Positions 44,011 to 49,221 of a DNA stretch of 49,221 bases are shown here, piece after piece. The position numbers were made by a program, and so were the translations under genes. The notes under the pieces are model-generated. The model worked only from the letters and a program-made list of their open reading frames with translations, searched no databases and had not been told where the DNA came from. Source of the stretch: CAMCHP01 sp036835325 (GTDB lineage: Bacteria; Bacteroidota; Bacteroidia; Flavobacteriales_D; Sanyastnellaceae); contig DAITMF010000025.1 in assembly GCA_036835325.1 (NCBI GenBank), positions 1 to 49,221 of the forward strand. Direction: 5' to 3'. Each line of letters opens with the position of its first letter. Positions within the stretch are counted from its first letter, which is position 1.

Positions 44011-44265
44011 TCAGAAAGGTTCGTCGGAGTCTTCTTTCGGACTGGCAGGTCCGGCGTCTTCCATCTCTCGGATGATGCGGGTAACAGCGTCTTCAGTATC
44101 GCGCAATTTCTCTGAACAGAGCTTAATGAGCACTGAAGCCCGCTTCATTTTTTCGGCCAGCACATCAACCGAAATGCGTTCATCTTCGAGCGATGCCACA
44201 ATTTCTGAGAGTTCGGCGTAAGCGTCGTCCCAAGAAGTGGTTTCATTGTCATTTTTCTTCGCCAT
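44011..44265 (-). CDS. xseB: Exodeoxyribonuclease VII small subunit
   Basis: An 84-residue XseB: SWDDAYAELSEIVASLEDER at the N-terminus followed by a long helix (VLAEKMKRASVLIKLCSEKL, then TEDAVTRI) that forms the stalk holding XseA. Start 44265 (ATG, MAKKND) is preferred over a TTG at 44271. xseA is not in the window. Confidence 0.88.
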   Translation of the reverse strand: MAKKNDNETTSWDDAYAELSEIVASLEDERISVDVLAEKMKRASVLIKLCSEKLRDTEDAVTRIIREMEDAGPASPKEDSDEPF

Positions 44266-44277
44266 GGTCAAATGTAC

Positions 44278-45534
44278 TTATCTGTTCAATACTGTTTGCA
44301 GTTCGCTTTCGAGCCGAGCGAGGCGTTCATCGGTAACGTGATCCATTACCACAATTTTGAACCATTGAGGGTTGTGGTGGTCATCGGGTACGAGGCCAAA
44401 ACGTTTGGCCGATTCCTCCGGAATGTGCGATGCGTTCATGGTCAATATGTTGGAAGCATCGGCGCGGAAGTGTTCAATCGCCAATTGACTCAGCACCGCT
44501 GAGAACCGATCAGCACGTTGTGCAAGTGCACGAATTTTGGCCTCCCATCCTTCCCTTCCGTAGGTCATTAGAATCATCCAAACGGCGATGGCATTTGCTC
44601 CCGAACGGCTTCCGCTCAGTGTAAAGTCGGCACCGCTTACATAGCTGGCTTCATCGGTGCAGGTGTACGCCATCAGTCCCTTGCGGCAAATGAACACACC
44701 CGTTCCGTACGGTGCTTGCACCATCTTATGTGCATCGAGGGTAATCGAGTGAACTTCGTTGATTCTGAAGTCGGGTACAAATTTGGCGCCCGAAAAGGGT
44801 TGGTAAAATCCGCCGTAGGCGCCATCAATATGAAGACGGTAGGGCAATTGAAGGTGTTCGATTGCCGACAGCATCAATTTAGGGTCATCGACCGAACCGA
44901 ACATGGTCGTCATCATGTTGCAAAAGGCAATCACCGCTTTGCAGCCCGCGTGAACTTCATGTTGCAAGGCTTCTTCGATGCGTTTGCTGTGCATTGCCCG
45001 CGTAAGCTGATCAACTTCAACCAAGCGGATTTTCACGCCCAACAGATTGGCTGCTTTAAATACAGAATAGTGGCTATCAGCCGAGCACAAAAGGGTGATT
45101 TCAGACGGGGTGAACCCGTAAACTTTCATGAAGTAGTTGCGGTGCATCCACACCGCTTGAATGTTGGCTTCAGTGCCGCCTGCGGCGACATATCCGTCGC
45201 AGGGTTCATCTGCGCCAAGCACTGCATGCGCACAGAGGTCAATCAATTCGCGTTCAATGGCGTGCGTGCCGGCAAAAAAGGGCTCTGAGTCACCGAGTGT
45301 GTGGCATCCGATGTGGTTTGGGTTGGCCACCAAAGCACTTAAAAACGGCGCATCTTGAAGAAACGGCGCATTGCTGTAGAACACCTTTGGGTCAAGCGAC
45401 GAAGCAGGAACGCCCAGCACTGATTCGCCGCGCTCTCTGAAGTCGACATTGCCTTCCAACGCGCTGAAAACACGCTGTTTAATGGCCTCTTTGCCGAGGG
45501 CAGGCCAACTCCCTTTCGTCGTAGTTGTGTGCAT
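44278..45534 (-). CDS. Group II PLP-dependent decarboxylase
   Basis: A 418-residue amino-acid decarboxylase of the group II (glutamate/aromatic-type) family. The PLP lysine is in TLDAHKMVQAPYGTG and the phosphate-binding TEANIQA follows GYVAAGGTE. LLCSADSHYSVFKAANLLG and HIDGAYGGFYQPF are also typical. The substrate (aspartate, histidine, an aromatic or another acid) cannot be read from the sequence. The start at 45534 (MHTTTTKGSW) is preferred because a -7-like box ends four bases before it. It leads an operon with xseB and paaI. Confidence 0.88.
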   Translation of the reverse strand: MHTTTTKGSWPALGKEAIKQRVFSALEGNVDFRERGESVLGVPASSLDPKVFYSNAPFLQDAPFLSALVANPNHIGCHTLGDSEPFFAGTHAIERELIDLCAHAVLGADEPCDGYVAAGGTEANIQAVWMHRNYFMKVYGFTPSEITLLCSADSHYSVFKAANLLGVKIRLVEVDQLTRAMHSKRIEEALQHEVHAGCKAVIAFCNMMTTMFGSVDDPKLMLSAIEHLQLPYRLHIDGAYGGFYQPFSGAKFVPDFRINEVHSITLDAHKMVQAPYGTGVFICRKGLMAYTCTDEASYVSGADFTLSGSRSGANAIAVWMILMTYGREGWEAKIRALAQRADRFSAVLSQLAIEHFRADASNILTMNASHIPEESAKRFGLVPDDHHNPQWFKIVVMDHVTDERLARLESELQTVLNR

Positions 45535-45538
45535 ACCG

Positions 45539-45546
45539 CAAAGATA
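45539..45546 (-). promoter_or_regulatory. -7 box of the decarboxylase gene
   Basis: TATCTTTG on the minus strand matches TAnnTTTG and ends four bases before the ATG at 45534. No TTG is seen at -33. It predicts a leaderless mRNA. Confidence 0.5.
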
Positions 45547-45550
45547 CAGC

Positions 45551-45580
45551 TTGGTAGATGCCTTCACTGTTTTACCTTTG
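45551..45580 (+). promoter_or_regulatory. Promoter of the acyltransferase gene
   Basis: TTG (45551-45553), a 19-base spacer and a perfect TACCTTTG (45573-45580) end four bases before the ATG at 45585. It interleaves with the divergent decarboxylase promoter and predicts a leaderless mRNA. Confidence 0.75.
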
Positions 45581-45584
45581 GCCG

Positions 45585-46319
45585 ATGCGAAGAAACGTTT
45601 TTGGACAATTGCTTTGGGTCAAGCGAAACATGATTCGCATATTCGGCTTGGTCAGTTGGCCAAGGTTCAATTTGCGTTACACTCCGGTGATTACGGGTGC
45701 TGAGCTCTACCCTACATTGCCTGAGTCAAATGTGCTCATTGTGTCGAATCACCAAACTTACTTCGCCGATGTCATATTCATTCAGCATGCGATTCACGCC
45801 GCGTTGAATGGCCGGCCGAACTCGATTTTCTACCCGGGGTTTCTCATCCATCCGAAAACCAATATCTACTTCGTTGCAGCTGAAGAAACCATGAAATCGG
45901 GCATTTTGCCACGCATTATGATGGCTGGTGGCGCAATCACGGTAAAGCGCACTTGGCGCGACAAAGGAAAAGACACCAAGCGCGAAGTTGATTTCAACGA
46001 CATTTCAAAAGTGCTATCGGCCTTGAGCGACGGCTGGGTGATCAGTTTCCCACAAGGAACAACCTCGCCGTATTCTCCCGGTCGCAAGGGCACGGCGCAC
46101 ATCATTAAACAAACCAAAGCCACTGTGGTACCAATCGTTATAGATGGTTTTCGCCGCGCTTTTGACAAGAAAGGACTCAAGACCAAGAAACGCGGGGTTG
46201 AACTGCGCATGACGATTAAGGCACCGCTAAATATCGATTACGACGCTGATCCTGAAGCCATTATCAATCAGGTGATGGCGGCCATCGAGCAAGACGAGCG
46301 CTTTTTAAAAGCGAAATGA
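45585..46319 (+). CDS. 1-acylglycerol-3-phosphate O-acyltransferase-like protein
   Basis: A 244-residue acyltransferase of the PlsC superfamily. The active-site motif is present as VSNHQTYFADV, with one more residue between His and Asp than the classical HX4D, and the phosphate-binding motif as ISFPQGTTSPYSPGRKGTAH. It probably acylates a lysophospholipid. Start 45585 (MRRNVFGQLL) fits the promoter box; an internal ATG at 45630 is an alternative. Confidence 0.88.
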   Translation: MRRNVFGQLLWVKRNMIRIFGLVSWPRFNLRYTPVITGAELYPTLPESNVLIVSNHQTYFADVIFIQHAIHAALNGRPNSIFYPGFLIHPKTNIYFVAAEETMKSGILPRIMMAGGAITVKRTWRDKGKDTKREVDFNDISKVLSALSDGWVISFPQGTTSPYSPGRKGTAHIIKQTKATVVPIVIDGFRRAFDKKGLKTKKRGVELRMTIKAPLNIDYDADPEAIINQVMAAIEQDERFLKAK

Positions 46320-46424
46320 AACATTCGTACCGCGCGCTGCGTAAACGGGTGAAGAAAGCACATTGACATTCTCTTTACACGGGGCTTCGAACCGAATTGA
46401 CCTAACTTAATTCATTGAAGCGAG

Positions 46425-46571
46425 ATGTTGGATTACTATAAGACCGTGTTGGGAAAGGTATGCTTCGATCCCATTTTATTCCGAAAAGAATTGCGCAAGG
46501 CGTTTCGCCACTTACAAGGAAGCGATCGCCTAAAACTGCGAGACTGGTTAAAAGACAGCAGTTACATCTGA
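46425..46571 (+). CDS. Small conserved-looking protein of 48 residues
   Basis: A short gene starting MLDYYKTVLGKVCFDPILF and ending KLRDWLKDSSYI, closed by TGA at 46569-46571. The pattern of tyrosines, FDP and the basic helix FRKELRKAFRHLQGSDRLKL resembles a small protein family I have seen in other Bacteroidota, of unknown role. A strong terminator begins six bases after the stop, which supports it as a real gene. A promoter is not clear; TAACTTAA at 46403-46410 is a weak candidate. Confidence 0.7.
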   Translation: MLDYYKTVLGKVCFDPILFRKELRKAFRHLQGSDRLKLRDWLKDSSYI

Positions 46572-46576
46572 TATTC

Positions 46577-46600
46577 AAAGGGGCTTTGCCCCTTTTTTTT
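46577..46600 (+). terminator. Terminator of the 48-residue gene
   Basis: AAAGGGGC (46577-46584) pairs with GCCCCTTT (46588-46595) across a three-base loop and runs into T to 46600. It may also serve the convergent exonuclease gene. Confidence 0.88.
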
Positions 46601-46661
46601 ATTTGTTTTTTCTTGGGGGGATGGATGAGCCGATTTTCGCTTCAAGCGGGCTAATCATGGT

Positions 46662-47216
46662 TTACGAACCGTGCGATACGAAGGGCCAGTCTATGATGTG
46701 GTGCTCGAAGATGCGGGCCGTGTTGCGGGCGTCTTCAATGCCGCGGTGAGAGGTGCCCTCAAACTGCATTCCCGAAAACTCAAGTGCTGTTTTTACTCCA
46801 ACCGGCTCTTTGAGTTTGAGCAGCTTGGAGTGCTCTTGCTTGAGGCAAGCATGGCGTTGAATCCAAGGAATGTGGAGTTCATGCAGCTCGGCGTCCATCA
46901 ACAATTGGTGCTTGTCGTAATCGCCCCAGCTCAGAAATGTCACCGTATCATGGGCCAAGTTGAGCCAATCTTCGAACTGCCAAATGACCTCTTGAAAGTC
47001 GTCAGCACCGTCAATTTCGTGCTGCTCAATGGAGGTCAATTCTTTGCAGAAATCGGAGAGTTTGGGATTGAGTTTCGGACGGATGAACGCGTTGAATTCT
47101 CTTTTACGCACGCCATCGGGGCCCACCATAACTGCACCGATTTCGATGATTTCCTGGCGGGGAGGTCTACGCAAGCGCCAACACGTAGCTTCAAGATCGA
47201 AAATGACGTAGTGCAT
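46662..47216 (-). CDS. DEDDh-type 3'-5' exonuclease
   Basis: A 184-residue exonuclease of the RNase T/DnaQ superfamily. Motif I is VIFDLEATCW with the Asp-Glu pair, and motif III is SHRGIEDARNTARI with the catalytic His and Asp. It resembles KapD/ERI-type exonucleases that trim RNA or DNA 3' ends. It starts five bases after a pRiA4b ORF-3 family gene and is probably co-transcribed with it. Confidence 0.9.
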   Translation of the reverse strand: MHYVIFDLEATCWRLRRPPRQEIIEIGAVMVGPDGVRKREFNAFIRPKLNPKLSDFCKELTSIEQHEIDGADDFQEVIWQFEDWLNLAHDTVTFLSWGDYDKHQLLMDAELHELHIPWIQRHACLKQEHSKLLKLKEPVGVKTALEFSGMQFEGTSHRGIEDARNTARIFEHHIIDWPFVSHGS

Positions 47217-47221
47217 TCGGC

Positions 47222-47791
47222 TTAAAACCCCCAGTCGTTCTCGGTGTCTTCAACGTAGTCGTCGAATTCTTCAAAATCTTCATTCACCAGGTCAAGGCGG
47301 AAGCGCTCCGAGTCGTACACACCACCGTACCAGTCAACCATTTCCTCGTATTCAGGGATACGTGGTTTCTTCATGACCTCGATGATGTTTAGGTAACCGG
47401 CAATGCCGCCGATGTCTTCAGGCGGACAGTTGCGTTCGCCGCCAAGGCAGCGCGGTACCAAGTCGTCATCGTTTTCAATGACTTCTTCCAACCGAATGGT
47501 GTGGTTCCATGAGTCGCCGAAGTCGTATTCGTAAACCATTTTTTGGCCGGCCTTGGTGAAATACTCATCAAGGTACACCTCGTGGTCTTCGACAAAGTCG
47601 TCATCGACAAAGTCAATTTGGGTAATGATTTCATCACCTGCTACGAAGCGGTAAAGGTGACAGTTTTCCCAGCCCATTGAAAGCTGGATCACGTGGTGAA
47701 GGGTGCGCATGGTACAGTCAGCTTCCACGCGTACACGGCGCCAGATACGGGGCTCTACCCCTTCCAGCTCAATCAGGAGTTGGTAAACCAT
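47222..47791 (-). CDS. Plasmid pRiA4b ORF-3 family protein
   Basis: A 189-residue protein of the pRiA4b ORF-3 family, recognised by VYQLLIELEGVEPRIWRRV, TLHHVIQLSMGWENCHLYRF, YEYDFGDSWNHTIRLEEV and CLGGERNCPPEDIGG. The C-terminal tail is rich in Asp and Glu. The function of the family is not established. It is the first gene of a pair with the exonuclease. Confidence 0.9.
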   Translation of the reverse strand: MVYQLLIELEGVEPRIWRRVRVEADCTMRTLHHVIQLSMGWENCHLYRFVAGDEIITQIDFVDDDFVEDHEVYLDEYFTKAGQKMVYEYDFGDSWNHTIRLEEVIENDDDLVPRCLGGERNCPPEDIGGIAGYLNIIEVMKKPRIPEYEEMVDWYGGVYDSERFRLDLVNEDFEEFDDYVEDTENDWGF

Positions 47792-48001
47792 GGAGTATGG
47801 ATGGAATAAACGGCAAAGAATGTGCAGTTGTGAGGGTGCATTGACTGCTCTTTACGGTTGTTCACAAGAAACGTTTCCGGTTGAGTATTAAAAGTTCAAT
47901 TCGGTACGAATGTAAGCAAAAATCAATGTCGGCACACCATAGCCTATTTTTTGAAACCCATTGTGAACCAAGCAGGTGCAGCCTTGAAAGTCAGTATTAG
48001 C

Positions 48002-48541
48002 TTACGATTCGCAGTCGTGTACCGGAAAAATCAGCTGCTCTACAGGGAAACCGAGCACTTTGGCACGTTCTATCAGCCGAGCGAGTATGGGCTCATCGAG
48101 CTGTTTTTCACGCGCCAAAATCCAGAGGTATTCGCGGTCAGGCGCCCCTACCAACGCATAGCGGTAATCGGAGTCCAATTCGATGATGAAATAGTCTCCG
48201 CCAAACGGCCAGAAGAAAACCACCCGCAATTGCCCCGGTTCATTCTGATCTTTGACCCTTGCCTTCCCTTCAGCGACTTCAGCTTCACCGGTGCGCTCAT
48301 TTACACCTTTGTTGGTCACACCAACACGTCCGTCATCCAAAATAGTGTAGTTGGCAGTAACACATTTCAAACCTTCCTCAAATGTATTGGGTAAGCGGGC
48401 GATTTCGAACCAGGTACCGGAGTAGCGCTCAAGGTCGACTTGGTCAACTGTGGGCAAAGGGTCGCCCTTTCCGCATCCGATCCCCCAAAAAGAAAGTAGA
48501 ACAAAGGCAAGCATTCGGCTAAGTGATGTTAGGTGTTTCAT
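48002..48541 (-). CDS. blc: Bacterial lipocalin (Blc-like) lipoprotein
   Basis: A 179-residue outer-membrane lipoprotein with an N-terminal signal ending LLSFWGIGC (cysteine 23). The lipocalin signature is DLERYSGTWFEIARLPNTFE, and the strands VFFWPFGGDYFIIELDSDY and YLWILAREKQLDE follow. Blc-type proteins bind lysophospholipids or fatty acids. A TACCTTGG box ends four bases before the ATG at 48541. It is divergent from the response regulator gene. Confidence 0.92.
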   Translation of the reverse strand: MKHLTSLSRMLAFVLLSFWGIGCGKGDPLPTVDQVDLERYSGTWFEIARLPNTFEEGLKCVTANYTILDDGRVGVTNKGVNERTGEAEVAEGKARVKDQNEPGQLRVVFFWPFGGDYFIIELDSDYRYALVGAPDREYLWILAREKQLDEPILARLIERAKVLGFPVEQLIFPVHDCES

Positions 48542-48545
48542 TTCA

Positions 48546-48553
48546 CCAAGGTA
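48546..48553 (-). promoter_or_regulatory. -7 box of the lipocalin gene
   Basis: TACCTTGG on the minus strand has one mismatch to TAnnTTTG and ends four bases before the ATG at 48541. A TTC 17 bases upstream is a weak -33. It predicts a leaderless mRNA. Confidence 0.45.
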
Positions 48554-48641
48554 GCCCCTTCTTGCTTACCGAAACATGCGATTGATCAGCTTTGCGACAA
48601 TTGCCGTATTGCCACACATTCAATGCCATGCGATATTTGCT

Positions 48642-48650
48642 TAAATTTTG
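48642..48650 (+). promoter_or_regulatory. -7-like box of the response regulator gene
   Basis: AAATTTTG at 48643-48650 has one mismatch to TAnnTTTG and ends four bases before the ATG at 48655. A TTC at 48619-48621 gives a 21-base spacer. Confidence 0.4.
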
Positions 48651-48654
48651 CGCT

Positions 48655-49221
48655 ATGATCAAACTCGGTATCGTTGAAGACAAGCCTGAACTCATTCGAT
48701 CTGTAATGGAAAAGGTCGGATTGTTCGATAAGGTCGACGTTGTTTGGGTTGCTGAAAACGGCGAACAAGCCATAGAAGAGGTACGAAAATGCAGCCCGGA
48801 TGTTGTTCTGATGGATATCAACATGCCAGTTATGAATGGCATTGAAGCAACGGCCTTCATATCAGAGCATTACCCATCGGTAAAAGTGGTTATGCTCACC
48901 GTGTTTGACGAGTCTGACAAGATATTCGATTCGATTTTGGCCGGCGCAAGCGGTTATCTGCTGAAAGATGAAAAACCTGCACGCTTGCTCCTAGCTATCG
49001 AAGAAGCACTCGAAGGCGGCGCACCAATGTCGCCCGCCATTGCATCAAAAGCCCTTCGCTTGATTCGCAGTGAATTAAACGACCGCCAATCGGGTAAAAA
49101 AGTCGATTTCGGATTGTCGGCCCGTGAAATGGAAATCTTGGAAGGCATTGGCCGCGGTGAAAGCTACCAAACCATAGCCGAGAAACTCGACATTTCACCG
49201 GGAACCGTGCGCAAGCACATT
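48655..49221 (+). CDS. NarL/LuxR-type response regulator (cut by window end)
   Basis: The first 189 residues of a two-component response regulator; the C-terminal end lies outside the window. The receiver domain (about 1-120) has GIVEDKPELI at the start, the phosphorylated aspartate in DVVLMDINMPVMNG, the conserved threonine in VVMLTVFDE and the lysine in GYLLKDEKP. The LuxR helix-turn-helix begins at about 160 (LSAREMEILEGIGRGES, then AEKLDISPGTVRKHI). A partner kinase is not visible next to it. Confidence 0.93.
   Translation, partial: MIKLGIVEDKPELIRSVMEKVGLFDKVDVVWVAENGEQAIEEVRKCSPDVVLMDINMPVMNGIEATAFISEHYPSVKVVMLTVFDESDKIFDSILAGASGYLLKDEKPARLLLAIEEALEGGAPMSPAIASKALRLIRSELNDRQSGKKVDFGLSAREMEILEGIGRGESYQTIAEKLDISPGTVRKHI

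Noticed and set aside
47951..48394. A 147-residue open frame on the plus strand opposite the lipocalin gene
   Set aside because: It is the antisense shadow of a clearly recognisable lipocalin with signal peptide and family motif.

Overview
The window looks like a chromosomal stretch of a member of the Bacteroidota, most likely a free-living aquatic Flavobacteriales relative. The evidence is repeated TAnnTTTG-type -7 promoter boxes, exported proteins with C-terminal type IX secretion (T9SS) sorting domains, families typical of the phylum (DUF4494, DUF5074, FISUMP, choice-of-anchor B, short MutA) and few Shine-Dalgarno sequences. The species cannot be named from the sequence alone. Nothing resembling a prophage, an insertion sequence, a CRISPR array, or an rRNA or tRNA gene was seen.

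Layout. 1-2955: the end of an aldehyde dehydrogenase, a DUF779 gene, then moaD-moaE and a CLC-type anion transporter whose motifs point to the fluoride/proton CLC-F branch. 3000-8214: a very large FG-GAP/ASPIC lipoprotein, a FISUMP lipoprotein and a TPR protein. 8360-13666: divergent gyrA and clpC. 13736-17431: two tandem choice-of-anchor B T9SS cargo proteins behind an antitoxin-like small gene. 17798-21760: HU, trmH-MATE-fmt, and an XRE regulator with a candidate self-operator. 21751-28598: methylmalonyl-CoA mutase (mutB, mutA), an orphan PAS histidine kinase and a lone paaZ. 28598-33922: an S41 peptidase, then a cobalamin-riboswitch operon (TonB receptor, DUF5074 lipoprotein, TraB/GumN protein). 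34250-36935: a SAM-I riboswitch operon (PLP transsulfuration enzyme, homoserine dehydrogenase). 37029-45534: DUF4494, a prolyl oligopeptidase, a sulfite-oxidation operon (SorA-type molybdoenzyme, cytochrome c, rhodanese lipoprotein, sterol desaturase-family protein) and a decarboxylase-xseB-paaI operon. 45585-49221: an acyltransferase, a 48-residue small protein, a DEDDh exonuclease with a pRiA4b ORF-3 protein, a lipocalin and a LuxR-type response regulator cut by the window end.

How the parts connect (inference). B12 import under a cobalamin riboswitch fits the B12-dependent methylmalonyl-CoA mutase. MoaD/MoaE make the cofactor needed by the SorA-type enzyme. The cobalamin and SAM riboswitches are divergent neighbours.

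The most unusual signals are regulatory. Seven genes have a -7-like box ending only 4-5 bases before the start codon, which predicts leaderless mRNAs. A G-rich motif close to TTTTTGGGGGATGGATG recurs in both orientations, inside and outside genes. The XRE gene has a 9-9-9 inverted repeat over its promoter. I did not see a clearly new defence or mobile system.
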